From: Lentinus brumalis
Lineage: Eukaryota; Basidiomycota; Agaricomycetes; Polyporales; Polyporaceae
NCBI GenBank assembly: GCA_001792895.1
Contig: MARA01000011.1
Span: forward strand, 62,001 to 126,000
Length of the DNA stretch: 64,000 nt
Direction: 5' to 3'
Shown here: positions 14,905-25,752 of the stretch, piece by piece
Numbering within the stretch: the first letter of the stretch is position 1
How the letters are laid out: each line of letters starts with the position of its first letter
Translations under genes and position numbers: made by a program
The notes under the pieces: generated by a model
The model's input: the letters and a program-made list of their open reading frames with translations, nothing else
Databases searched by the model: none
Told to the model about the DNA's origin: nothing

Positions 14905-15635
14905 TTTTCATCCCACGCTGCAGCATTTCAACGGCATATCTTCAAGGCATACATATCTCAAACAATTCGCTCCACGCTCCGCAAATTCGCTTCGTTCTTG
15001 TTCCGCCGCCATCTATGGCCTGGTCGCACCCCGCTCCTTCGTCGCTTCCGGCACGCTCCTTCGTTCATGCAATGCATTCACGGCTCATCCGGCACACATA
15101 TCACCGTAGAACCATCCAGCAAGCACATTCACTTCAAATATCGCATCTACATTTACGCATGCATTCTTTCTTTATTGCTCCTTATTCGCGTCATCTGCCC
15201 AACTCATCTGCCTGCACCCGCCAGTCGACGCTCTAGCGACTGCAATCTGTACATGTGTATTTCGCAAAAGGCTGTGTTAGTAGTTCGTTTCCTGTCATTA
15301 CAACGCCGCATATATACTGGTCGAATGAACAGTGTTGCACCCAGACACGAACTCCTATGTTCCGCCTCGCAGAAGTGAGCCATACCAAGCATTGTTCGAC
15401 ATACGTACGAACCTGCGCCGCGTAGGCATGGCTCGGAACGTTGAGAGCGCCGTATGGAAGCATGCATGTTGACAATGATAGGTGTTCGACGCCGGCAAAC
15501 GGTACACAGACGCCATCTAGCGTGGACGATAGAGTAACATTGCTTTGAAAAGAGTACTGCAGGAATGCATGAGTGTCGTTGGAGCATGAATGAAGGTATG
15601 GGGTACACATACTCTATCACGAATGCAATGACGTC
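14905..15635. other. Intergenic between convergent PUF and COX6 genes
   Basis: AT-richer than the flanking exons. It presumably holds two 3' UTRs; no further gene seen. Confidence 0.6.
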
Positions 15636-16092
15636 TCACGACTCGTAGAGCTCCTCCCTGACGTTGATGCCTGCAGCGGACGTTGAGACGCGTCGAACAT
15701 GGGGAAACTTGAAGGGACGTACCAAGCTCCTCTCGCAGAGGCTTGAGCTCATCAAGGTACTGCTGGTACTGCTGCTTGTTCTCGACCTTCTCCCTGACGC
15801 CCTCGAAGACCCTGACGGCAGTCGCGTAGTCGTTCACGCGACGGGCAGCGCGGACAGCCGCCTCGACGACGGCGGGGGCGGGGACGAGATCGTGGGCGAA
15901 GCAGTTGTTGAGGCCACGCTGAACCTCGAAGAGGTCCTGTGCGGACTGGAAGAAGTTGACGTAGCGCTCCGTGAAAGACTCGAAGGTCTCCTGGCCGTGC
16001 GCACTGGAGGAGGGGCGGGTGAACGCAGGGGCGACGCGGGTCGCGGCGGGGCGGGCGCGGAGGAGGGTGGAGGCGAGCTGTGCACGGAGCAT
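15636..16092 (-). CDS. COX6: Cytochrome c oxidase subunit 6 (mammalian COX5A homologue)
   Basis: This is a nuclear-encoded subunit of mitochondrial complex IV, on the matrix side. The N-terminus MLRAQLASTLLRARPAATRV is a typical Arg-rich, acid-free mitochondrial presequence. The mature part contains ESFTERYVNFFQSAQDLFE, RGLNNCFAHDLVPAP, AARRVNDYATAVRVFEGV and QQYLDELKPLREELG. One short intron separates the last codons, which give the conserved ending INVREELYES. The predicted precursor is about 134 residues, the usual size. A longer open frame upstream of ATG 16092 is low-complexity and was not used. It is divergent from the Tra2-like gene. Confidence 0.95.
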
Positions 16093-16529
16093 TGTTGAGG
16101 ATAGAGAAAGGCGAACGGGCAGGTGCTGCTCGACGGGCGGAACGATGTGGTCGTAAAGAAAAGGCGGAGGGGGCACGACCGGGCGCGACTCTGCCGAGGC
16201 TCGAGCCATCACGCCAGCCGGTCCAGTCCGACTCGCGCTCGCACCGAGCTGTCTGCCTCGACCTCTGCTGCCGACGTCGAGCGATCGTTCAACGGAGAGC
16301 AGATGTATGCATTTTCTGAATCTGACGACCCTCTGCGGCACACGGTGTGCTGGCAGCTGCGTTCGAACGCGCTCGGTGGGTTAATTTTGTGCGGGGCGCC
16401 GGGCGGAGTGTGGTCCTGTTTGTGCGGAGGGCCGGGGATATAAACGGGGATGCATTGGGCGCGCGGGGGCCTCCCACCTCTGTCATCCCCGCCCACCGCC
16501 AGTTCTCCCCGCCAACAGCAAAAGCAAGC
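16093..16529. promoter_or_regulatory. Divergent promoter region of COX6 and the Tra2-like gene, with TATA box
   Basis: TATAAA at 16439-16444 on the + strand lies 86 bp before ATG 16530 and fits the splicing-factor gene. Between it and the COX6 start no clear TATA is seen on the minus strand. Confidence 0.6.
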
Positions 16530-18215
16530 ATGGATGACGGTACGTCCCCAGCATCCGCCGCAGCGACCCCGACAACCCCCGTTTTCCACGTTCGGTCGAT
16601 TTCTCTGCTACGTCTCCGCGTCCGCCCACCCACCAGTTGGACCGCACCGCGCCAGCTACTATGTTTTTCGCCATTGCAGCAGCATTCGGCAGTATTCAGC
16701 AGCCCTCAGCCCGCAGCTGACGACTTCCAACGCGCGACGAGGCTCGAGACTCGACGCTATTCGTTTTCTTCTTTGCGGCGACTTTCCCCTGTTGGCTGAA
16801 GGCCTTCACTCCGCCGAGTAGCGTTCGCGCCCATGTCAACGTCGACGTCGACGCGCCTTTTCGGTTTCGGCTTCGCCCAGCATGTCGGCTTGCCGGTTGT
16901 CCGCGGACGATGCGACGGACTGTCCGCCCGTCGTCTAGTCCGTCACGACCTCCCCGCCCAGAGCCTCGACGTGCGTCGCGGCTCTGTCGTCTTTCCCCAC
17001 CGCTCGCTTCCCCTTGTCGGTACGCCCTTCAGGCAGTGTGTCTCCTTCTGGTGGTGTGCTCTCTCTCTCTTTTCGTCGCATCGCGTCGCCCGTCCGTCCG
17101 TCCTCCAGCATCCGAATCCTCGACGTCCAGTTACACGACCTGACTTCGTTTCCACCCTTTTCTCTGTCCGTCACCACTCTCAGCCTGGCAGTCCCAAGAT
17201 ATGGCTCCCCCTTCCAACGGGGCTGGCATCAGCATCCCCACCAACGATGCTCCCATGTCAAACAGCGGTCCCAACGACGACCAGTCCTGGAACAACGGTG
17301 GACGTTCTCCTCGCCGCGACGACCCCCCGCGCCGTTCAAGCAGGAGCAGGAGCCCCGGCCGCCCCGTCGAGAGGTACGTTCTGTGCCGGACTTCAGGGGG
17401 GCGTCGGTGCTGATTACTTCACAGGGAGGGCGGCGGCAACAACCCCGGAAACAACCTGCATGTTTCTGGCCTGAGCCACAAGGTCGACACGCGTGACCTC
17501 GAGGCGGCCTTCGCGAAGGTTGGCCGGGTACGTTCATCTTTTCGATGCCGGCATAATCGCGCGTGGCTGATCGTGCTCTGTGTGCAGGTCAAGAAGGCCC
17601 AGGTGATGTATGATCCTCACTCCCGCGAGTCTCGCGGCTTTGGGTTTGTTACGATGGAGAGTGCCGAAGAGGCAGATGCAGCTATCACTGCGATGAATGG
17701 TGCTGAACTCATGGGCAAGAGTATTTCAGTGGAAAAGGCATGTGTTCCTGCGTTTCTGCATCATACGGCGCCTCTGACGGTGGTGGAACACAGGCGCGAC
17801 GTGGCCGCGCGAGAACTCCCACCCCTGGTCGGTACTATGGTCCTCCGAAGAGAAGCGAATGTGAGCTACCTGCAGTAGTTATATGTCTCACGTTACAGAT
17901 GTGCTGACACCTCCAGTAGACGAGCGGCCCTATGATCCTCGCCCCTACGACAGTCGCTACTCTCGTGGTGGAGGTGGCGGCGGGGGTGGAGGTGGAGGAT
18001 ACGGCGGTGACGACTACCGCCGCCGTCCGCGTTACGACGACGACTACCGTGGCGGAGGCGGAGGAGGCCGCGACTATGATCGTGGCGGTTACGGTGGAGG
18101 CCATGGTGGCGGCCGTGATTATGACCGCGGTGGCTACGGCGGCGGCGCTGCCCCCGCCAGTGGTGGTGGTGGACGCGACTACGACCGTAGCCGATACGAC
18201 GATCGCCGCTACTGA
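16530..18215 (+). CDS. Tra2-like RNA-binding splicing factor (RS + RRM + Gly/Arg/Tyr-rich tail)
   Basis: This is a nuclear SR-related protein expected to bind exonic enhancers. I read exon 1 as 16530-16539 (Met-Asp-Asp plus one base), then a 644-nt intron to 17183, giving MDDAWQSQDMAPPSNG. Without that exon the start would be ATG 17201. Next comes an Arg/Ser segment (RSPRRDDPPRRSSRSRSPGR), then one RRM with RNP2 LHVSGLS and RNP1 RGFGFVTME. An RRGRARTPTP linker follows, and the tail is Gly/Asp/Tyr/Arg-rich with repeated GGGRDYDRGGYGGG units. The domain order matches transformer-2 proteins. The long first intron stands out against the 50-90-nt introns elsewhere and could be a site of autoregulated splicing (inference). 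Confidence 0.9.
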
Positions 18216-18486
18216 GCGACAATCCAAGCCACCAGTATGCCGCAGCGCACACTGCATGGTGCATGTAGCATGTCTGCGGCCATGAGATATGCAAAACTCC
18301 GTGTTCCCTTTCTGTCGCTCTCCGTGTATGCGTTCGTCTGTCGGGTGTGATGTTAACGTTGTCGCTATCGGTCTTCGTGTATGTATTCACGCGCTTAATA
18401 ACGAGTAGTATGTATGTATTGGATGTCCTGCCGTACAGTATATCACACATTGCAAGTCTCGAGAGACTGACGGGCGAGCACAGAAG
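18216..18486. other. 3' intergenic, convergent genes
   Basis: This short spacer sits between the Tra2-like and RWD genes. It is T-rich near 18300-18440 and probably contains both 3' ends. Confidence 0.5.
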
Positions 18487-19537
18487 TTACCTCGCACTCC
18501 CGATGCCCATCTCGACGACGAAGCTCTCCCTCCCCAGCCGCCTCATCTCCTCGACGACCTCCCCGACCTTCTCGAACTCCGCCCACCGTCCCCGCTGTCC
18601 CGGCTCTTCAGCCGACGTGGAAGACGGCGAGTCCGACGACGAGGGCACGGGTACGGGCACGGGCTCGACGAACCGCAGCCTGAGCGCAAGCCACTGCATG
18701 CTCTTGACGCGCCCGACAAAGTCCTCGACGTCCGCGCGCGCGCCCTCGCAGTAGATCACGCCCGGGTGGCCGACCTTGGCGAACCCGGCGAGCGCGAGCT
18801 CGTGCGCCCACTGCGAGAGCGCGCGGCGTTTCTGGGGCGACTTGAGGTGGTGCGAGACGAAGAGGGCGTGGTAGCGGGGTGACGTCGGATTCGATGGGCG
18901 CCGTTTCTCTTCCTCTTTCTCTTTCTCGTCGGGGGTAGTACGGTGTGAGTTCCAGACGCGTCCGGGTCGGGGTCGGACGTGGTGGGACCGTGACTATCGT
19001 GGCGATCTGTGCCGGGCTTGTCGACCTCGAGGGCCGCGTGGAGCTGGGGAAAGAGGTGTGTCGATGTCAGCTCGTAGAGCGGGTATCTGTGAATAGGTTA
19101 CGCCATACAGTGTCAGAGCGACCTGCGTGGGGGCGGAGGAGGGGGACGTACTCACTACCGTGCACGCTCTCCAGCGCGTCCGCCACGACGCGCTGCCACC
19201 GCTCCTGCTCGGCGCGGCCGAGGTTGTCGCCCCTCACCGAGATTACGGGTAATCGGCCTGCCAGTGCGTCACCGTAGTCGGGGGGGAGCGTGACGTCGTA
19301 CCAGACGTCGGAGGAGGTCTCCAGCTTCAGCTGGAGGTGCGGCGGCGCCTCGAGGTCGCCTGGGAGGTCGCAGTCTGGGTCGACTGCGTACACGTCGAGG
19401 AGGTCGGCCCATTTTGTCGAGTCTGCAACAAACTCGAGCAGTTCTCCGGGGAGCAGCGAGCATTTCAGCAGGTTCAGTTCTTCGAGAGTCTTGCGCGATG
19501 AGGTCATGGTGAATGGACAGGAAGAGGAAGCGCTCAT
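18487..19537 (-). CDS. RWD domain plus DUF1115 protein (RWDD2-like), with apparent frame break
   Basis: The N-terminal RWD domain is clear: LEELNLLKCSLLPGELLEFV, WYDVTLPPDYG, LPVISVRGDNLGRAEQERW, then YPLYELTSTHLFPQL after an intron. The C-terminal DUF1115 part follows: YHALFVSHHLKSPQKRRAL, AGFAKVGHPGVIYCEG, WLALRLRFVEPVPVPVP, and the end FVVEMGIGSAR. The two parts are in different frames. The simplest reconciliation is one base missing in a run of five G (18931-18935, C on the coding strand). I see no convincing short intron there. RWDD2-like proteins lack a firm role; RWD folds often bind E2 enzymes or other partners. Start may be 19537 or the internal Met at 19507. Confidence 0.83.
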
Positions 19538-19589
19538 GCCTACCGCTGGACGGAGGGGTAAGTCTGAGGCAATTGCATTTAAGCAGGTA

Positions 19590-20848
19590 TTATTTCTCGC
19601 GAGCGGGCGACACTACATACTCCTTGTACTCGTACTCGTACTTTACGGGTTGTAACGTGGATGCTTCCTGGAGCTCAAGAGCCTGAGACTCTGGGTCTGG
19701 CACACGAGTGATAGGACCAGTATAGACTTCCGCAAGCTCACGCGACTCCGGGTCGCGACGGGAGGACGGGAGAAGTCTATCGAGCTGCACGATGGGGACG
19801 TCGACCCATTCGCGCCTCGGGGCCAGTGTCTCTAACCACTCCACTCGTCGCCCCACGAAGCAGAGGAGGTAAATGGTCGTCGCGACACAGAAGAAGGCCA
19901 TTGCTTGGGTGTCCCACTTTCTCTGGAGGGTGTTTTGTTTTGTCAGCGCAGAAGAGCAGGCCAGGAGCATGACGATCACTGACCGCGTTACCCTCATGGA
20001 GTGAAATTGCGGCGGAGGCGTCGAAGACGCTGAGCTTCAATTTGAAGACCTTGATCTTTGAGTGGTCGGCGAGGGAACTGTAGTGGAAACATATACTGAG
20101 GAACACGGTGCAGAAAAGGCCGATGGCAGAAGGGATGATAGCCCATTCGGGATTGGGCAGGAAGAACACCGTTCTAGTCCGCCACTTGAAGATGCGGGGG
20201 CGGAACGTAGACATGACCCATGCAATAACGCCCATCGCCACACCTGAAGAGCGCCGTGCGGGAGCGGTGAGCGGACTAAATGATGCCAGCATACACAGAC
20301 GGGTGTGCACGTACTGAATGGGTGCAGCTTCACGAAGGCGTCGAGCAGTGCTTCTGCCTGGTCCGCGATTCGAGCGGCGTCGCCAAGGTGCAAGATATCG
20401 GCGATCTTGGAGTCGAACTCGATCTTGCCTCCGAATGGATGGGGGGTGCATATGGCGGGAAAGTGGAACGTGTGGAATTTAGTCCTGCGGGTCCACGACA
20501 AGATAATCAGCAAGAGTAGGCTCGAAGTATGTGTTATAACACTGACGATAACTCGGCCTCGCCGTTGCAGAAGCCCCATACGCCAAAGCGAATGGTCATG
20601 TTCGCATTACCGATATCGACCAAGCCAAAGACGGCATCGACTTTCAGGTCACCCGTCACGTCTATGAGCGAGAGACGCGTGCTCTTCACTACGTGGAGCA
20701 GGAACGCCCACGAGAGGAGGAGGAAAAGGAACGCAATTCTGAGCATCCATGCCCTGAACGTTGCATACACGATCCGCTCAAGAACAAAGTACTTGACGGA
20801 CTGAAGGGGAGAGCGCTTGACGCGCACAAGGGGAGCTTTCCAAGCCAT
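19590..20848 (-). CDS. Multi-pass membrane protein, claudin/Sur7-PalI-like layout
   Basis: The N-terminal span is MLRIAFLFLLLSWAFLLHVV. The extracellular-type segment has the motif GVWGFC followed, after an intron, by a second Cys (HFPAIC), as in Sur7/PalI and claudin-like proteins. Further spans are GVAMGVIAWVMSTF, WAIIPSAIGLFCTVFLSIC and, in the last exon, AMAFFCVATTIYLLCFVG. The cytosolic tail is about 80 residues and ends EYKEYVVSPAREK. Start ATG 20848 follows from the hydrophobic pattern; an upstream Met at 20947 would add a non-hydrophobic leader. The family assignment rests on motif and topology only. Such proteins often sit at plasma-membrane eisosome or pH-sensing sites, which is not shown here. 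Confidence 0.72.
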
Positions 20849-23602
20849 GGAAATGGGTCGAAGGGGAGGAGGGGTCCGGTTCTGGCGCAAACATGGAGGA
20901 ACGGTGGCTTTTATGGGCTGGGAGCAGTACGACGTCCTGCCATGCACGCGAGGGACTCCGGTGACAGGGATATGGAGCTCCAGCTACTCTGCATATGTAG
21001 TCTCCAAGGCCTATTGATCTCCGGCTTGTCCCATAACCAGGGAGACAGCGAGCGCGATGCATTCCTCCAGCTGTGCGAGCGCGTAATAATGAAGAACTTG
21101 TCGCTGGCAGAAGAACGGGGAGTAGCGACGCCACGCCTTGTTCATATTGACACCAAATACACTTGTTCAGTTGGGGGCATGAACTCGGAGAGTGGCGATG
21201 TGGCGAAGCTCCGTCTGGGTGATACGCCACGGACACAATGGATCTGATCTGCGTCGCATTAACCTGTCGGGAGCACGACACGTAGTCAGCAGAGAGCTAA
21301 CACAGAAGTATGGTCGGAGAGCACACCTCAGGGAGTTATTCGCTTCGTCTGCATGATGACCGGACGGTAGCCAGCTACCACGCGTCTTTCAGCCACCGGT
21401 AAGCCGACCCAGTCTCACATTGCGGCGCGGCATTTCTGAGGCGGCAATGGCATCGTACAATACGTTTTGCGTACACTGTTTGGGTGAGATTGACCGCGTG
21501 TTGGATGAAGAGAATCCCGAAATCCCGCGACGCAGCTAGTATGGTGTAAGCACCATCAATCGAGGTCGCTGTATACTTAGTACCGTGGCACTTACACTCA
21601 ATGGCAGCTCAGGCTATGAGCTCGTAACCTTGTAAACTGAGAGATAGACGTGCGCCATGCGTGAGCGTCGAGGTCATGGTTACCTTGTGTGCAAGGTCAC
21701 CCGGAGTGTCATATTGAAGCCAGAATCATCAACGCGTGTTCCTCCGACGAGCGCTCCGAATGCTCCCGGGACTCGGGCCGGGGCCGGCGGCTCAGTCTCT
21801 CTTGAAGTGGCTCAACGGATTCTGCAGCTGCTCTTCTACCTGCACTGAGCTACCTTCTTACTCTCGATATAAGTACTCGATGTTGATGGCTTTTAAGCCT
21901 TGGCGATCGCAGCTTGAACTCCCCTGCGCACTGCACCAGACTCCCAAGTGGCCGGCTCCTGTATGGAGTGGGACGTATGCCACTACTTAATGTCTAAGTA
22001 CTCTGGTTCGTCGACGGTCATAGCGCTACTGTGTCTAGATACTAGGTCTATGCCCCAGGTCTACGTCGCAGGTCCGTCACGCCGCGGCGGCGACTCACCA
22101 GGCAAGTGAACAGAACATGGTGCACCCGAGGCTACACGCAATCCAACTACGAACAGTGCGGACAGGCGATCCCCCGGTACCTCATACCGAAGGACCTCCT
22201 TGACCTAATGGGTAGTCTCTTAGACGAGTATGTCATCTGCTGCATATCTACGGACAGCTACTGAGCTTGAAACAGCAGTGCCAACTTATAACATATCTAT
22301 GACGCAATTCAGCGCATCGAGCAATATGACAATTTAATTGTTGACTTGTGCAGGTGCACGCAGGACTGCAAGTTCCTACACGATATCAACCTTTTTCCAA
22401 CCATTTCGCTGTCAGGAACATAGTCACCTGCTACGAACACCGGGCGGCCAGTTCGTACGACGCTGATGCCACCGCCCGGCCGCCGAGGTTCTTGCAGCCG
22501 CTTCCTCATAGTAAGTAACAGGACCCCACTGTGGTAATGCTCGACACAACCGACCTCTCTGATCTCTCGTGTCATGGCTTTTACACCGAGTCTGAGCTCA
22601 TCTCCGACTGATGGCCATCCACGTCACTGGTAGGAGTGGCCAGGGAGTCTTAGTACTTGATATCACTGTTCAATGCTGTCGGCAAGTTCTCTGGCACAGT
22701 GGCGCACTGGCGAAGCACGATCCACTGGGGCATCTTGACCCGTTCGATCGCTCGATTTGTAGAGCACTTAAGTACCTTCACTTGTCAGTACGGGGTTTGT
22801 GGGAGTGGTGCGTCCCGCGGTTAACGCCCGAGATCGCGTCTCTCTTGCCCCCGCAAACGGCTTCTTCCTCCTCCTCCTCCTCCTCCTCACTAGGAGCCTT
22901 ATCTAATTCCTTCGACGAGAGCCGCAATGAGTTCCAACAATTTCGCTCGACGCTTGATACATGCACAGCGGCTCTTTCCGCACACAAGGTACATGCCGCC
23001 CGGCGGCGCTTCCCTAGTGGTACAGTAGATCGAGAATCGCTGTGGCGGTGCGCGCTATGTCCTTTCCGTCCTTCGACTTGCTAGTTTAGGACTTGTCACG
23101 TACTCCCAACTCGTCTGCTCGTCGCTGTCGAGTATGAACGCTCATCCTCGACAAAACTGTAAGGAGTTACAGTGGGCGGCGGATGACTTATCATGCGTCG
23201 ATGGTGCTAGTACTTAGGTTCTACTTAAGTATAGGCTTCGCTCGTCAAGCTGAGCATCAGCACAGGCCCGGCACGGACACAGCACGAAAGGGAAAGACTT
23301 TTCAGGACAAATACCAGACGATACCAGACGAAGACCGGAGACGGTCTCTTGTATGTGGTCAGCGCTCATGGAGGCCGTGCATGCCATGCTGTTATTGTCA
23401 ATAGTCGCTCTCTTATCGCGGGATATTCGCACTGCATCAAACAATCCACCAACAATCCACACCTATCGATAGGTCTCACTAGGGAGAACTTCCAGTAACC
23501 AGAACATCCGTCACCCTCTCCCCCTCCCCCGACGTGAGTCAGCGATTGCTATCCGAAGCGATGTAGAGTACATACACTGACTAGATGCTTTCGCAGATCG
23601 CC
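20849..23602. other. Gene-free stretch upstream of the HET gene
   Basis: About 2.7 kb with no family-like open frame on either strand. It is more even in base composition than coding regions. A (CTC)n-type trinucleotide run lies near 22865-22890. It may hold decayed sequence, but I cannot identify any source element. Confidence 0.55.
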
Positions 23603-25493
23603 ATGCGATTGCTCAACACCAGGACCTGTGAGTTTGAGTCTTTCGACGACCAGCGATCCGCGCCAGACTACGCCATCCTGTCGCATGTATGGTTTCCGGG
23701 CGGCGAGCAGTCTCACTATGACGTTCGCGAGATCGTACAGCGCGCGCTGGACGGTCAGCATCGCGAGGAAGCCCGTGGCCGGCTTTCCGAGAAGATCAAG
23801 CGTAGTTGCGCTTACGCCCTCGCTGAAGGCTATGATTACATCTGGATCGACTCCTGCTGTATCGACAAAACCAGTAGCGCAGAGCTATCCGAGGCCATCA
23901 ACTCGATGTACAATTGGTACAGCTGCGCATCACAGTGCTATGCTTTCCTTCACGATGTCGACGATGATGACGACCCTCGTGCTCCTGGCTCCCAGTTTCG
24001 GATGTCGGTGTGGTTTACCCGAGGCTGGACACTCCAGGAGCTCATCGCGCCGTCCATGCTCGTGTTCCTGTCGAAGGACTGGAATACCATCGGAACCAAG
24101 CACGGTTTGGCGCCCATAGTGAGCGAGGTGACCGGGGTGGACATCGGGATCCTCCAAGGAACCTCCTCCCTCGAGTCCGTGAGCGTCTCCAGACGGATGT
24201 CTTGGGCTTCCGCCCGGAACACAACTCGGGAGGAGGATGAGGCATATTCCTTGATGGGTTTGTTCAGCATCCACATGCCGACGATATACGGAGAGGGACG
24301 ACATGCGTTCATCAGGCTTCAGGAGGAGATACTGAAGCAATTCCCTGACGACACACTCTTTGCGTGGGGTAACCGCTTTACTATTCGTCAGCCAAGGGAC
24401 CTCGATTCCCTTGCCGTTCATACCGCGATGCCCCCGGAACACGTTGGACAACTCTTCGCACCAAGTCCACGGAGCTTCCAGTCCGCAGGCGACTTATGCC
24501 CCATCTCTGAAGCGTCCTTCGCGCAACGTCTCGGTATGGAGGGGGGCTCACATCACCGTCCTCCTACATACAATCTTACTCGCTACGGAGTACAGGCAGA
24601 GTTGTTGATTCTGCACTCGCCAGTTACTAAGCTTGGTTTCATGTTATGCCTTGATCATCTGGATCGCCTTGTCGCCCTCATCCTCCGTCCTCCTACAGAG
24701 CTCCCTGCCGGCCAATCCTCTCCGAGACACACACGCGATATGCTGCATGTGGGTGTCAGCGCCGCGGTGACTCTTCGCGACTATCGCCTAGTTGTCTTGA
24801 CATCTTCGACTTTGAAGGAGATGGCTCAGACGTGGAACCTAATGATCTCCGGCGCCCACATCCCACAGCGCCGAGGGTCTCTCCTCAGCCCGTGCCCAGC
24901 TCGAGAAGGTCCAACCCATCCTCTCCCCCACCGGGGAAAGTGTAGCGTTCTCATACCCAGTTGGTGCAGATCTAAGCTGACACAGCGAGGATTCACTGTC
25001 CAAAAGCTGGTAGTCGACAAACATGGAGACGAGGTCCGGGGCAAGTGGGGCATGTGGTGCAGCAGAAGACATATGTTCGTCCTGTCACATCTGGCCGGTG
25101 CTTTGAGCATCATGGTCGGTTACTGTGACTATTGCGATCCCTTGGATGACAGGCGTCTGCGGGACATGAACATCGTGTGCAGTCTGCGGATACAAGTGCG
25201 CAGCTTTTCCCAGCCCTTCCCCCACGATCTCTCCGGAAGCCCTGATCTTCGAACTTCATTCCCCAACCGAATATAGCTTGGACCATGTTTACCGTTGGCC
25301 GCGCACCGAGGATGGGACAGCGTACATGGAATTCATCGTGCGTGGGCCTGACGATACGCCGCAAGTCATGCGGCTGTCAGTCATCTTTCCTGCGTCCCCC
25401 CGCGATCTCGTACTCACCCTCGAGATCGACTTTCCGGAGCGCGAGGGGGGTCTATGGGCGGCGCCGGAAGAAGGAGGGCTAGTTAGCCCATAG
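23603..25493 (+). CDS. HET-domain (heterokaryon incompatibility type) protein, with apparent late frame break
   Basis: The start MRLLNTRTCEFESF is the usual beginning of mushroom HET proteins; Met 23585 is six codons upstream. Domain motifs are YAILSHVWFPGGE, GYDYIWIDSCCIDK, SEAINSMYNWYSCASQCYAFL, FTRGWTLQELIAPSML and ARNTTREEDEAYSLMGLFSIHMPTIYGEG (broken here by position, 24180-24300). The HET domain is intact. After it comes a family-type tail without NACHT or WD repeats. Frame 1 ends at 25276, but a second frame that reads SPEALIFELHSPTEYSL before 25278 and DHVYRWP after it continues to 25493. They join if one C of the run 25219-25223 is extra. HET proteins trigger cell death on non-self recognition in some fungi; most members are uncharacterised. 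The gene is nearly intron-free, unlike its neighbours. Confidence 0.88.
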
Positions 25494-25530
25494 CTTGGGT
25501 CGGCGTTGACTAGCTTGGGTCGGCGTTGAC
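25491..25530. repeat. 20-bp perfect tandem duplication at the HET stop codon
   Basis: TAGCTTGGGTCGGCGTTGAC occurs twice in direct succession (25491-25510 and 25511-25530). The first copy begins with the TAG stop of the HET reading frame. Confidence 0.95.
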
Positions 25531-25752
25531 GTCGACTAAGAAGTGGCTTCGCTGTGCAGCCCCTTACGTTTTGTAGCCGGCATGCGTAGCTGGAATGTAT
25601 ATTCCAAGCGTCACAAACTCTGGAGATCGCATCAGAATTACTTCATCGGGGTACCGAATGATTATCTGCTATGAGCGAGAAGGATAGTACAGTATTCCGC
25701 CGGTCACCGTTTTCCTGTGCACTGGCACTACAATTCCAAACCGACTGCACAT

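Noticed and set aside
15517..16341. Long frame extending COX6 at both ends
   Set aside because: The upstream part lacks presequence character and the downstream part is intron plus 3' UTR; ATG 16092 and the splice to INVREELYES fit the family.
23950..24451. Minus-strand open frames opposite the HET gene
   Set aside because: They are antisense shadows of the HET coding sequence.
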